DNA of 64,000 bases from Paenibacillus sp. DMB20 (GTDB lineage Bacteria; Bacillota; Bacilli; Paenibacillales; Paenibacillaceae), in assembly GCF_000987955.1 (NCBI RefSeq), contig NZ_LAZU01000053.1, forward strand, positions 62,001 to 126,000, written 5' to 3'. The notes beneath the pieces were generated by a model that ran no database searches, had not been told where the DNA came from, and was given only the letters and a program-made list of their open reading frames with translations. Both the position numbers and the translations under genes were made by a program. The first letter of the stretch is position 1. Each line of letters starts with the position of its first letter. Positions 35,547 to 45,160 of this stretch are shown here, in pieces.

Positions 35547-36350
35547 CTACGTAGAGCTTTTGACCGGATGATGTAGAAGCCCAAGCAGCTCTCCCATCTT
35601 GACCTTGTCGCCGACTTTCAAGTCTCCGCGTGAAGTAAACGTTCCCTGTTCCGTCAGCAGGACGACGGTAGACCCGAACTCAAAATACGCAAGCTCGTCG
35701 CCATTCCGCCATTCGTTGACGGAGGCGTCGGCATAGTGGATGCTGCTGACATTCATGGCTCCCACTTTCACGACCGCCACCTCGCCAAACTCGTGAGTGA
35801 TGTATGTAATCAGGCGTTCATTGCGGCTTAATACGCTGCGGATATTCGTCAGCGCAAAATCATTCACGGGGTACACTTTTCCGCGGATATGTTCGCTCTC
35901 CGCTTTTTTGCCCGTAACCGGCGAATGAATGCGGTGATAGTCCGTCGGGCTCAAATACAGCACATACGCAAAGCCGTTCACGTAGTTCTCCATCCTGGGA
36001 GAATGTCCGAGCAGTTCGTCAATCGTGTAATCCTGGCCTTTGACGTTCAGGATCGTTCTGGCATTGATCGCTCCCATGCCCGTAATGACGCCGTCAACCG
36101 GGCTTGTCATGGCGCTTGCCGTATCGTTGACCGTCCGCATCCCCATCTTGAGCCGGCGGGAAAAGAATTCATTCAGCGAACGGTATTCATGTATTTCCTT
36201 TTCTGCCTCATGGGCAGGAATCTGATAAGCTTTAATAAACGTGGGTATTAGGCGACGGCTTAATCTGCTATGGGAAAAACGCCCCATCAGGCGGGAAACC
36301 CACTTGCGGGAAGATAGCTCCGTCATCAGCCTCAGTAATTGTTTAGCCAT
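35547..36350 (-). CDS. psd: Phosphatidylserine decarboxylase
   Basis: Makes phosphatidylethanolamine from phosphatidylserine at the membrane. 267 residues from the ATG at 36350, where AAGGAGAA lies just upstream. The pyruvoyl-generating self-cleavage site is FGST (variant of LGST) near the C-terminus in YFEFGSTVVLL, so the proenzyme would split between Gly and Ser. Other conserved parts: SPVDGVI, LSPTDYHRIHSPV and VGAMNVSSI. The gene is not next to pssA here. Confidence 0.93.
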   Translation of the reverse strand: MAKQLLRLMTELSSRKWVSRLMGRFSHSRLSRRLIPTFIKAYQIPAHEAEKEIHEYRSLNEFFSRRLKMGMRTVNDTASAMTSPVDGVITGMGAINARTILNVKGQDYTIDELLGHSPRMENYVNGFAYVLYLSPTDYHRIHSPVTGKKAESEHIRGKVYPVNDFALTNIRSVLSRNERLITYITHEFGEVAVVKVGAMNVSSIHYADASVNEWRNGDELAYFEFGSTVVLLTEQGTFTSRGDLKVGDKVKMGELLGLLHHPVKSST

Positions 36351-36449
36351 GTGATTCTCCTTTATCCTTGCGTTGCCGACAGCCGGCATGAGGCGGTATA
36401 CGCACTCTGAATTATATTGACATAGAATAAGGGCTAAATCAATAAAAGA

Positions 36450-36484
36450 GGCGGTTCAAGGTTCGAAAACCCGACTTTTTGAAC
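36450..36484. repeat. Solo arm of the 3.4-kb palindromic element
   Basis: GAAAACCCGACTTTTTGAAC at 36465-36484 differs by one base from 3564-3583; GTTCAA at 36454-36459 pairs with its TTGAAC end, so it may also form a hairpin after psd or the leader. Confidence 0.45.
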
Positions 36485-36569
36485 ATGGAATGAACGGTGT
36501 CCCGAAAAAAGGGTCTTGCAAATCCTGGGGATCCTGTGTATTTTAGAGTCAGCTTAAAACCGAATACGG

Positions 36570-36665
36570 AATACGGGTGCTTGAGTGAATCAGGCTGAGA
36601 TAGCAGATGCGGATCCCGCTGCTGACCGTCAATCTGAACTGGGTAATGCCAGCGTAGAGAATATC
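36570..36665 (+). ncRNA. TPP riboswitch (THI element)
   Basis: The aptamer core is plain: CGGGTGC, then CAGGCTGAGATAGC, GACCGTCAATCTGAACTGGG and TAATGCCAGCGTAGAGA, as in the THI-box consensus. It lies upstream of ykoE with a terminator between them, so thiamine pyrophosphate should switch the operon off. Confidence 0.93.
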
Positions 36666-36690
36666 CCGACCCTGAACAAGGGCCTATTTT

Positions 36691-36718
36691 CCGTCTGCGC
36701 ATATCCAGACGGTTTTTT
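36691..36718 (+). terminator. TPP-controlled terminator
   Basis: CCGTCTG-CGCATATC-CAGACGG followed by TTTTTT, 26 bases after the aptamer. Confidence 0.85.
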
Positions 36719-36770
36719 GTCGTGTGTTGTAGGCATATGGAATTCAAAATAGGAGAGGGGAAAGCTGTAA

Positions 36771-37400
36771 ATGCAAACAAGTATGCAAGGAAACGTGAAC
36801 GGTCGGCTCAAAAAAGGACTGAGGCTCAGCGATATTCTGGTGACCGTATTGGTGTCGCTGGTGCTTGGCGTGGTGTATCATTTCTGGGGGTCGGTATACA
36901 GCCTGTTCAAACCGCTGTTTTTGGAGGCCGACGAGCTGCTGTACGGCATGTGGTTCGCGGCAGCGACGCTTGCGTTTCTGCTGATCCGGAAACCCGGCGT
37001 TGCGCTGATCGCCGAGCTGGCCGCCGCCCATGTGGAGGTTCTGTTCGGCAGCGGCTGGGGCATCAATCTTCTGCTTTACGGCGTGATTCAAGGACTGGGC
37101 GCCGAATTGGTGTTTGCGGCTTTCCGGTACAGGAAGTTTACCGCCTGGGCGGCTGCGCTGGCCGGTGCCGCATCTGCGGCCGGATCCATGTTTATGGACT
37201 TTTACTTAAGTTATACGGAAGATTACGCATTATGGATGTTCGCTGCGAAATACGGCATGCGTTTGCTCAGCGGCGCCCTGATCGCAGGATGGTTGATGTA
37301 CGCCTTGGCAAAAGCTCTGGAGCGTACGGGCGTGACTTCCCTGTTGAGTCCGGCATCGGCCAAGGATTACGAAGCGCTGGACGATCCGCGTCATGTCTAA
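36771..37400 (+). CDS. ykoE: YkoE, substrate-specific ECF subunit for thiamine/HMP
   Basis: Integral membrane S component of 209 residues with about five membrane segments (about 22-42, 57-73, 78-100, 117-142, 160-180). It resembles YkoE of the thiamine/hydroxymethylpyrimidine ECF transporter. Assignment rests on the following two-domain ATPase and T component and on the TPP riboswitch upstream. AGGAGAGGGG precedes the ATG. Confidence 0.92.
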   Translation: MQTSMQGNVNGRLKKGLRLSDILVTVLVSLVLGVVYHFWGSVYSLFKPLFLEADELLYGMWFAAATLAFLLIRKPGVALIAELAAAHVEVLFGSGWGINLLLYGVIQGLGAELVFAAFRYRKFTAWAAALAGAASAAGSMFMDFYLSYTEDYALWMFAAKYGMRLLSGALIAGWLMYALAKALERTGVTSLLSPASAKDYEALDDPRHV

Positions 37401-39141
37401 GACGGCTTCGGACAGGCTCATCTTAGCCAGGGATGGGTTAAGAGAGGAGGCAGGAGGCGCAGCTATCGCGGATTCGGCTTCGATCAGCTGGGGAGCCTCC
37501 GTAGGAGTGAAGGAGCACAGCCCGGCGGGATTGGTTCAACGTGCAAGGGAAGACAAGGTCGAACCGGCGTTTTTTGTGGAAGGGCTTCGGCTAAAGTTTC
37601 CGGGTGAACAGTCGCTGATGTTTCAGGATTTGTCGTTTGCGGCGGATCCGGGGGAAAAAGTGCTTCTTCTCGGGCCCAGCGGCTGCGGGAAGTCCACTCT
37701 GCTGCAGGTGCTCAGCGGCATGATACCTCGTGCTGTAGAGGTGCCGATGAAATGTGCCGCTCAGCGGATCCCGGATTCCTGGGCTTATGTGTTTCAGGAT
37801 CCGGATACGCAGTTTTGCATGCCTTTCGTGGACGAAGAGCTGGCTTTCGTGCTTGAGAATCTTTCCGTTCCGCGCGAGGAGATGAAGGAGCGTATGCAGG
37901 GGGCTTTGAAGTCCGTGGGGCTTTGCCTCCCCGATTTACACACGCCGATCGCCCATTTGTCCCAAGGGATGAAACAGCGTTTGGCCCTGGCATCGGCGCT
38001 GCTGCTTCAGCCGGAAGTGCTGTTTCTGGATGAGCCTTCCGCGCTGCTCGATCCCGAGGGGCGACGTCAGATTTGGGAGGCGATAAAGGCGGTATCGGCA
38101 GGCCGGACGCTGATTATCGTGGAGCACCGCATTGAAGAGATGTCCGATTACGTGGACCGTGTGGTGCTGTTTGGCCCGGGCGGCGCCATCCTGGGCAATG
38201 GCAGTCCCGAACATATTTTTTCGTCTTATCAAAGGGAATTGAAGGGATACGGCATTTGGTATCCGGGCGTATGGGATGATTACGCGGTTTCTTCGGCTGG
38301 CGCCAAGATCTTGCGGGAGCATGAAGGAGGCCAGGATAGAGGGAATGCAGCTGGAGGTAACAAGCCTGTTCTGGAATTGACCCGGTTCGGGGTCTATCGC
38401 AAACAGCAGCCCGTTACATGGGTTGAAGAGGCCAAACTCTATCCGGGAGACTTTACGGCCGTTATCGGTCCCAACGGTGCCGGCAAGAGCTCGCTGCTCC
38501 TTGGCTTGAGGGGGCTGCTGCCTTTTGAGGGCGAATACCGGTTGGCAGGAGAAACGGTCTCGTCCGGAAAGAAACGGGGGGAGCGAAAACGGAGGGAATC
38601 GGCGCTAAGCCGGATCGGCTTCGTGTTTCAAAACCCCGAGCTGCAGTTTGTTACGGAGCGTGTGCTGGATGAAGTCGCTTACTCCCTGCTCGTAAATGGC
38701 GCGACTGCTGCCGAAGCGGAAGAGCGGGCCCGGGAGATGCTCGCGCGATTTGGACTGACCGGCTTGGAATCGCGGCATCCTTATCAACTGTCAACCGGCC
38801 AGAAACGCAGGTTGAGCGTGGCAACCGCCATGGCTGTGCAGCCGGAGGTGCTGCTGCTGGATGAGCCGACCTTCGGTCAGGATGCGCGGAATACGTTTGC
38901 CATACTGGAGTTGTGCGAGGAATTGCGCCGAGCGGGGACCGCGATTTTGATGGTTACCCATGAAATGACCATCGCGGAAAAGGCAGCCCGTTCGATATGG
39001 GAAATCCGGAATGGACGGCTGCTTCGGCAGGAGGATATTGGAAGCGTGGAAGGTTTGGTTGAGGTTACGAAAGTGATAAAGGACGGAATTTTTGAAGGCG
39101 AGACGGAGGACCGTCAAGTCCTGGTAGGGGGGAGACGATGA
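37393..39141 (+). CDS. ykoD: YkoD, double ATP-binding ECF subunit
   Basis: Energy-coupling protein of 582 residues with two ABC domains in one chain. First domain: Walker A LGPSGCGKSTL, signature HLSQGMKQR, Walker B VLFLDEPSALLD. Second domain: Walker A IGPNGAGKSSL, Q-loop FVFQNPELQ, signature LSTGQKRRL, Walker B LLLDEPTFGQD. The fused A/A' form is typical of YkoD. About 55 extra residues precede the first domain. It overlaps ykoE by eight bases and ykoC by four. Confidence 0.93.
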   Translation: MSKTASDRLILARDGLREEAGGAAIADSASISWGASVGVKEHSPAGLVQRAREDKVEPAFFVEGLRLKFPGEQSLMFQDLSFAADPGEKVLLLGPSGCGKSTLLQVLSGMIPRAVEVPMKCAAQRIPDSWAYVFQDPDTQFCMPFVDEELAFVLENLSVPREEMKERMQGALKSVGLCLPDLHTPIAHLSQGMKQRLALASALLLQPEVLFLDEPSALLDPEGRRQIWEAIKAVSAGRTLIIVEHRIEEMSDYVDRVVLFGPGGAILGNGSPEHIFSSYQRELKGYGIWYPGVWDDYAVSSAGAKILREHEGGQDRGNAAGGNKPVLELTRFGVYRKQQPVTWVEEAKLYPGDFTAVIGPNGAGKSSLLLGLRGLLPFEGEYRLAGETVSSGKKRGERKRRESALSRIGFVFQNPELQFVTERVLDEVAYSLLVNGATAAEAEERAREMLARFGLTGLESRHPYQLSTGQKRRLSVATAMAVQPEVLLLDEPTFGQDARNTFAILELCEELRRAGTAILMVTHEMTIAEKAARSIWEIRNGRLLRQEDIGSVEGLVEVTKVIKDGIFEGETEDRQVLVGGRR

Positions 39142-39944
39142 ACGTATGGAATCCGGAACGGCGGACGTGGCTGCACCGGGCCAATCCGGTCATCAAACTC
39201 GGCGTTCTGCTGGGATTGTTCTTGATGACCGTGCTGACGCACGATATCGATTTTGTTTTGTATCAGGCGGTTATTTTTACCTTGTGTCTGCTGGTTTTAA
39301 GCGGAGTGGCGCCGTGGAAGATGCTTCTGTTCTGCCTTCCTTTTCTGATCGCCTTCATCTCTTCCTCCTCGTCCATGATGCTGTTTGGCCGCGGGGAAAA
39401 CGTATGGTGGGAATGGGGACTGTTCCGAATCTCCGAGGAAAGCTTTTACCGTGGGCTCCATTTGGGGTTCAAAGGGATGGCTTTCGCGGCCGAAGGGCTT
39501 TTATTCGTGACCACGACGTCCTCGGTCGATTTGTTTTACGGGCTGATGCAGAAGCTGAGGCTGGCTCCTAAATATGCTTACAGCTTCATGGCCTCCATCC
39601 GGCTGTTGCCCATGGTGTGGGAGGAGTATGTGGTCCGACGCCAAGCGCTAAAAGTTCGCGGGCTTCGTCCTGCGAAAGGGGTAAAGGGAGCAATCCGCCG
39701 GGCAGGCTTGTACGCCGTCCCGCTTCTTGCGCAGAGCATTCGAAGAGCCCACCGGGTGGCCGCTGCCATGGAAGCGAAGCAGTTTAACGGCGAGGAAGGA
39801 AGGAGCCGCACGTACTACTATGAGTCCCGTTTCACGGCGTATGATCTGCTGATCGTCGCTCTTTTGGGGGCTGCGGCTTGCGCGGCCTACACGCTCGCGG
39901 TGCGCTTTCCGTGGTTCGGAGTCGGGGACGTGCGATTTGATTGA
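39138..39944 (+). CDS. ykoC: YkoC, ECF transporter T component
   Basis: Membrane scaffold of 268 residues that couples the ATPases to YkoE. It has several membrane segments and the cytoplasmic motif region around MVWEEYVVRRQALKVRGLRP, matching the Ala-Arg-Gly coupling motifs of CbiQ/EcfT proteins. ATGA overlap with ykoD. Last gene of the operon, terminator after it. Confidence 0.92.
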   Translation: MNVWNPERRTWLHRANPVIKLGVLLGLFLMTVLTHDIDFVLYQAVIFTLCLLVLSGVAPWKMLLFCLPFLIAFISSSSSMMLFGRGENVWWEWGLFRISEESFYRGLHLGFKGMAFAAEGLLFVTTTSSVDLFYGLMQKLRLAPKYAYSFMASIRLLPMVWEEYVVRRQALKVRGLRPAKGVKGAIRRAGLYAVPLLAQSIRRAHRVAAAMEAKQFNGEEGRSRTYYYESRFTAYDLLIVALLGAAACAAYTLAVRFPWFGVGDVRFD

Positions 39945-40002
39945 TTTTGCTCGTGAATGATGCTACATTAATTAGTATGTAAATACTTTCCTGCTGCCGT
40001 AT

Positions 40003-40044
40003 AAAGCGGAGCTTGCCGAGATTCTCGGTGGGCTCCGCTTTTTT
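40003..40044 (+). terminator. ykoEDC terminator
   Basis: AAAGCGGAGC pairs with GCTCCGCTTT, with an inner CCGAG/CTCGG stem, followed by TTTTG. Confidence 0.88.
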
Positions 40045-40229
40045 GTTAGGCGCGGTGAAGACTGAAATCTATGAAATACGTCTTTTTTACTAAAGGAGGG
40101 ATAGGAATATAATACCAAAATATTATAATATATGATAATATAGTTACAATTTTACTATGTGAATTTGCACGGGAAAGCAGGATAGCAGAGAGCATTGTCC
40201 TCAAAAATATTTGAAGGAGAGTGGGCGAG

Positions 40230-41486
40230 TTGAGATTAATAGGTAAAGGAATTTTAACGTTTGTCATTGCTGCAGGTGCTTTTTTCGGTACGGCGGGTTT
40301 GAACTCGGCGTCAGCCGGGGCGAAGTTTAAGGATGTCCCGACGGATCACTGGGCTAAAAAGGCGATTGAGTCCGCCGTAAGCAAGGGTTATTTCAAGGGG
40401 TATTCGGACGGGACTTTTCGTCCCCATGCGAACATTACCCGGGCTGAATTTGCTGCGTTGATGGCCCGGGTGTCCAATAATCCTGTCGCGGATGGACAAG
40501 ACAGCTTTAAAGATATTCATGGACATTGGTCTGAGGCGGATGTCCTGAAAGCGATTGGCATGGGTTTTATCTCAACCGCAGATTACCCTAAAGGCTTTAA
40601 GCCGGGCACTGCACTCACAAGAAGTGAAATGGCGAAGTGGATGGCTTCCGGGCTGGCTGCCAAGAACGGGGATTTCAAGCAGGCTCTTTCGGACACGAAG
40701 GATACCTTGGTGCCGGTGGCGGAGTATTACAAAGGCGGATTGGACAAGGCTGACTATCCGTATGTTTCAGTGGCGTTGGGTACCGGGTTAATGGCGGGAT
40801 ATCCTGACGGTACGTTTGGCCCAGGTAAGACGACAACCCGAGCCGAAGTGGCCGTCATTTTGGAGCGATACGAGAAGACGCAGGACAAGGAAGCGAATTC
40901 GTATCAGGATTTGAACGAGATGAGGGAAGTAGGGTTAACGGGTACGAATCTGTTGTCGGCGACACCGCATGAATATGGTAAGATCGCCGGTACTGATAAG
41001 ATTACGAGCTTCGATCGCTTCGCTAATAAGCCGTATACGATGATGTACAATCGAGGAACGATGACGGTTCATCGGATGATTGTGGTGGATGCTAGTTCCC
41101 CAGATAAGCCAAAGAACTTGTATGGGAAGATGTTTTTGGATAAGGATTTTAGTTGGTCTGTAAGAGAAGACATGTATAATGTTTTTCTTGAAGCAACCGT
41201 TGTTCCTAACGACAATACTTCTCTGACGAATGCAGCATTCCCGTCTTCTACACTCTATAATTTCACTACTGGATTTGGTTTCAAAAGCGGTACCTTATCT
41301 AAATACAATCTTACTGTGATACCAGAATCAGATGATTTTTTAAAAACAGGTTTTTTCAAAAAAGATGTTCCTCGGCACTTTTGGATGCATAGATACCTGA
41401 ATAGAGAATGGAAAGTAAGTCAGAATGGGGGGACCATGGGGAGATATGGAACTTTAGCATCTTTTCAGATTCCTAGACCTGAATAG
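40230..41486 (+). CDS. Secreted S-layer homology (SLH) domain protein
   Basis: Start is most likely TTG at 40230, nine bases after AAGGAGA; the GTG at 40221 touches the ribosome site. The 418-residue protein has a signal peptide (MRLIGKGILTFVIAAGAFFG, cleavage near SASAG) and three SLH repeats (FKDVPTDHWAKKAIESAV, FKDIHGHWSEADVLKAI, and a third ending PDGTFGPGKTTTRAEVAVIL), which anchor proteins to pyruvylated wall polymer. About 190 C-terminal residues match nothing I know. From about 41040 the DNA becomes clearly A+T-richer than the SLH part. Confidence 0.88.
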   Translation: MRLIGKGILTFVIAAGAFFGTAGLNSASAGAKFKDVPTDHWAKKAIESAVSKGYFKGYSDGTFRPHANITRAEFAALMARVSNNPVADGQDSFKDIHGHWSEADVLKAIGMGFISTADYPKGFKPGTALTRSEMAKWMASGLAAKNGDFKQALSDTKDTLVPVAEYYKGGLDKADYPYVSVALGTGLMAGYPDGTFGPGKTTTRAEVAVILERYEKTQDKEANSYQDLNEMREVGLTGTNLLSATPHEYGKIAGTDKITSFDRFANKPYTMMYNRGTMTVHRMIVVDASSPDKPKNLYGKMFLDKDFSWSVREDMYNVFLEATVVPNDNTSLTNAAFPSSTLYNFTTGFGFKSGTLSKYNLTVIPESDDFLKTGFFKKDVPRHFWMHRYLNREWKVSQNGGTMGRYGTLASFQIPRPE

Positions 41487-41503
41487 AGGTGTAAGTAGTA
41501 ACT

Positions 41504-44500
41504 ATGAAGAGAAAAACAATTGTTACTTTACTTGCATTAGTATTTATCACAATGTTATTTTTTGGTCGGCATCCAGTTTTAGCTCAAAAAGTTGTTGAGG
41601 TTAGTCCAGATAAGGAAGATGCGGAAGAATTGAAACCTCCGAAATTTTTACCGGACGCTAAAGAGGGGCCGACAGCTCACCAAAAAAAGATTGTAAGAGT
41701 AGAAGGCGTCCGCGATTCTGAACCAGGGGTGTATTGGTATCAAATCGATGATGGGAGTTTTCGTGCTGAAAGCTACAGAGCTACTGGTGGATTCGTCTAT
41801 ATCAACAACATTGGGACCAATCATGATCCATGGCCAGCTGTAGCAGAAGTAGTAGACAAAATTGAAATGAAGAGCAGCCCTTTATACAAGCCACATGAAT
41901 GGACAGACTATACTGGGATAGCAAAATATCATCCAAGCAAAATATCAAAAGAAATCATTACAAAAGTTGAAACGATAGATGGAAGACAAGATGAACAGTC
42001 TGAAATAACTAAACTCGAAATAACAGATCAAAAAACCGCAGTAATGATTACCTCGAAAACTGGTCGGGAGTCAATGAGTTCCAACAAATATAAACAATTT
42101 TTAAGAAAAGACACCGGAAACAAAGCTTGGAGCGATGCATGCGGATGCTACTTGGATTGGACCAAATATCAGTTTGGCTACTACACCCCCATTAACATTT
42201 TTTGGCGCGGCGATGTCATTGAGCAAAAGAAAATAACGCTGACCGGTAAAACCACGCTGAAGATTGGGGAAGAAACAAACCTGAAAGCGGTCGTAGCCAC
42301 GATGGCGCCTGGCGAAACGGATTACGGCACACCGGTGGATATAACAGCACGGCCGGCTCCGGAAACGACATGGACCAGTCATAGCAAAAATATCGTCAGC
42401 TTGGTTGGAAGCAGCGGAAAAATCAAAGGAGTAAGCAAAGGCAGCTCTAAAGTCACTGTAGTTTGGGTTAAGGATGGCTATGAGCTAACAGCGACCATAA
42501 ATGTGACCGTCGGAGATGGACCCGTTCCATGCAAACCTGGACAACCGGGATGCGGTGAAGAACCGCCACCTACAGGGGTTTCTTGCACCACGCCAGCTCC
42601 GGGGCGAACAATCCCCGGGAAATATATGGACCCCGTTGCTACCGCATCTATCAAAGCGGACCGGCGCGGCAGCGAGCAGTTTGATGTACTGCAGGGCATC
42701 CCGACATCCGAAAGCTTGTACGGAAATGTTCTGGCCAGAAATTATCTTTTCCAAAATAAATTCGTAAATATGACCGGCAAATGCACGTTCACGGTGAATG
42801 TCGAAAAAACATGGACGTTGACTTGGGACCCTGGAAAAACAACAACGGGCCCGGATGGAAAGCCGATCACCGTACCCGATCCGCAAACAGCGGAAGAAAC
42901 GGTGACCCAAACCCATACCATTGAGCGGCCTTATTCTTTTTGGGTGATCGATAATCTGGAAGTTTATAAAATTGATAAGGCAACGCTCCGGAACTACGCT
43001 TTGCCTGGCGGAGAAATCAGTCTTAGTCCGGAAGGCTATCAAGAGCCTCAATTTAAAGCGGAGCAAACCGGCAAATATTATCCTCCTCCGGCACCGGGTA
43101 CGGTTACGGCTCCGGGAGCCAGCAAAAACGGTGGAAAGACAAAGCCGTCTCCGGACAATGAAGATCTTAAAAGTTTTGCCGAAAAAGAAGTGAAGAAAGT
43201 TCAGGTGACGAATGATTCCCTCCTATTCAATAATCAGAAGATTATGGATGGAACCAAGGTTGAAGAAACTGGACCTTCCCCGGGAAGCATTCCGGCACCG
43301 ACACAAATCGAACAGAACGTATTATACAGTCCCAACCACATGATCAGCAGCGACAAGGTCAATCGAGCGAACACCACAAGCGCGGGTACGATCTATTACG
43401 GATTGCTGCCGGGGAACATCAACGGTGGCGGCAACCAGGAGTTTTCTATCCACGGCATCAACACCGTTACCGTGCATACTCCGGTCGTGAACTACTCTTC
43501 CGTGACGGACGACCAGGCCCATAACCAAAAAACAAAGCCGAATCCAAACCGTGCGGCCTTTATTATGGATCGTCCGTTTACGGTCCGCATTCCAACCTCC
43601 GGCCAGCATACGAATTATCCCGGGTACGGAAACCGGGATTACGCTAAATATGTACGCACGAAGCAGGTCTATTTTCCGTTTGATGTCTATAGCGGCGATA
43701 AAACAACCTTTTACCCCAAAGATACGTGGATCAGCATACCTGTGAATCAAACGGATACGGAGTTTTTCCTTCCGGTTTGGGTCGACGAGGGCGATTACAC
43801 GGTGTATTTTCGAACGATCGCCGAGAACGCGCCGGCCGATTTTACAACCCAATCTAATGCAAATCTGGATTTAAGCCACCATGTGGCCACCGACATGGAA
43901 CAGGTGGAGGTCATCGGACGGTTGTATGACTTCCGGGTTACGGACATCGCGGATTATAACTGGGAGACCGTTTTTCGAACGGAAAAAGGGGGAGCGGCAC
44001 CGCGAGGAGTCTCTTACTGGGTAGGGCAAAAGGATATCGATGGAGGTCCAAGAGGCAATTCGTTGCCGTATACTTTTCCGATTGCACCGGGCAAGCATCC
44101 GCATACGGGGTACAAAAACGTCGCCGTCAAGACAGGATACCATTTTAAGTTCGACCTCAAAACGAAAGGCAACATGTTCGGTTCCAAAGACGGCATATCC
44201 ATCACTCCCAGCTTTTATTTCGTGAATAAAGACGGCTCGGGACGGCAGCCGGTCGATCTGTACTACCACAGCGGCAGCCGGCACTTTATTCGCATCGGCT
44301 CGGCTCAGGATACGGAAAAACGGTATGTCATCCTGAACGAACGCCTCCGCAATGTACCGCAGAGCGAGCTGACGGATACGGCGGCCTTCCTTTACCGGCA
44401 TGGAGCGGCGGGCCCAGGAGGGCAGACAGGCCAAGACTTTGCCCGGAACTACATCAACAAAATAAGCAAAACGAAAACCTGGGTGGGCCGATTCGACTGG

Positions 44501-44944
44501 ATGCTTCTTCCTTCCGGCGTCCGTACGTTACTGGGCCCCAAAACCGGGCTGCCAAGCTCGGTTGATGCCGGTCGGGCCAATGCAGCCGTCCAAAGATGGT
44601 ATGGCGAGTACAGCATCCCATCCGAGGTGTACGTCGTCAAAAAGGGAACCGACCTGGCTACATACGGACGCGGGAAACGCCTGGACGAGAAGTCGGATAT
44701 TTTTCTGAAAAAGGGCTACATCGTGGTAAACTTCAATATTGTGACCATTCAGAACGGCCGTTTGGACAGCCCGCATCTTCAATATATTCATGCTCCGTTA
44801 ATGAACCAGTGGAAGCTGGAGGGCTTTGCGAGCCGATATACCAATCCGTACGGAAGCACCTTTTCACTCATGGATGGGGACACGGTATTTTACCATGCCG
44901 ATTTGTCCAGCAAAGGCGATTTCAGTTCCCAGGTACCGCATTAA
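41504..44944 (+). CDS. Large secreted protein with Ig-like (Big_2) domain, unknown function
   Basis: 1146 residues. An N-terminal signal peptide (MKRKTIVTLLALVFITMLFF, cleavage near VLAQ) implies export. Residues about 240-338 form a bacterial Ig-like Big_2-type domain (KITLTGKTTLKIGEETNLKA through GKIKGVSKGSSKVTVVW). A short Pro/Cys-rich linker (PCKPGQPGCGEEPPPTG) follows; the C-terminal 700 residues are beta-rich with no catalytic motif I recognise. It may correspond to the DUF5704 group of Paenibacillus proteins, a recollection only. It follows the SLH gene by 17 bases, so probable co-expression and a surface role. The first 650 bases are A+T-rich, the rest like the genome. Confidence 0.85.
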   Translation: MKRKTIVTLLALVFITMLFFGRHPVLAQKVVEVSPDKEDAEELKPPKFLPDAKEGPTAHQKKIVRVEGVRDSEPGVYWYQIDDGSFRAESYRATGGFVYINNIGTNHDPWPAVAEVVDKIEMKSSPLYKPHEWTDYTGIAKYHPSKISKEIITKVETIDGRQDEQSEITKLEITDQKTAVMITSKTGRESMSSNKYKQFLRKDTGNKAWSDACGCYLDWTKYQFGYYTPINIFWRGDVIEQKKITLTGKTTLKIGEETNLKAVVATMAPGETDYGTPVDITARPAPETTWTSHSKNIVSLVGSSGKIKGVSKGSSKVTVVWVKDGYELTATINVTVGDGPVPCKPGQPGCGEEPPPTGVSCTTPAPGRTIPGKYMDPVATASIKADRRGSEQFDVLQGIPTSESLYGNVLARNYLFQNKFVNMTGKCTFTVNVEKTWTLTWDPGKTTTGPDGKPITVPDPQTAEETVTQTHTIERPYSFWVIDNLEVYKIDKATLRNYALPGGEISLSPEGYQEPQFKAEQTGKYYPPPAPGTVTAPGASKNGGKTKPSPDNEDLKSFAEKEVKKVQVTNDSLLFNNQKIMDGTKVEETGPSPGSIPAPTQIEQNVLYSPNHMISSDKVNRANTTSAGTIYYGLLPGNINGGGNQEFSIHGINTVTVHTPVVNYSSVTDDQAHNQKTKPNPNRAAFIMDRPFTVRIPTSGQHTNYPGYGNRDYAKYVRTKQVYFPFDVYSGDKTTFYPKDTWISIPVNQTDTEFFLPVWVDEGDYTVYFRTIAENAPADFTTQSNANLDLSHHVATDMEQVEVIGRLYDFRVTDIADYNWETVFRTEKGGAAPRGVSYWVGQKDIDGGPRGNSLPYTFPIAPGKHPHTGYKNVAVKTGYHFKFDLKTKGNMFGSKDGISITPSFYFVNKDGSGRQPVDLYYHSGSRHFIRIGSAQDTEKRYVILNERLRNVPQSELTDTAAFLYRHGAAGPGGQTGQDFARNYINKISKTKTWVGRFDWMLLPSGVRTLLGPKTGLPSSVDAGRANAAVQRWYGEYSIPSEVYVVKKGTDLATYGRGKRLDEKSDIFLKKGYIVVNFNIVTIQNGRLDSPHLQYIHAPLMNQWKLEGFASRYTNPYGSTFSLMDGDTVFYHADLSSKGDFSSQVPH

Positions 44945-45077
44945 GCTGGAGCCTAGGGATGGCATAACGGTGCAAAACCATCTAAACTGCCGTCAGGTCT
45001 CCAACTGATTTAAGCGTTTGGCGTGAAGGAAGAGGAGTGACAACGGAATCCGGCAAACGAATTAACGCTTATCAAAG

Positions 45078-45107
45078 AAGAAGACAGCGGATGAACGCTG
45101 TCTTCTT
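45078..45107. terminator. Terminator between the surface-protein and AraC genes
   Basis: AAGAAGACAGCG-GATGAA-CGCTGTCTTCTT is a perfect 12-bp stem between convergent genes. Confidence 0.8.
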
Positions 45108-45160
45108 TGGCATGCAGCCCAGGCGGGTTTCTTTCTTCCCAGGAAGTCTTCTTGCGTGAA

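Noticed and set aside
44945..45160. Small gene between the large secreted protein and the AraC regulator
   Set aside because: Only a strong bidirectional hairpin and no open frame with a ribosome site.
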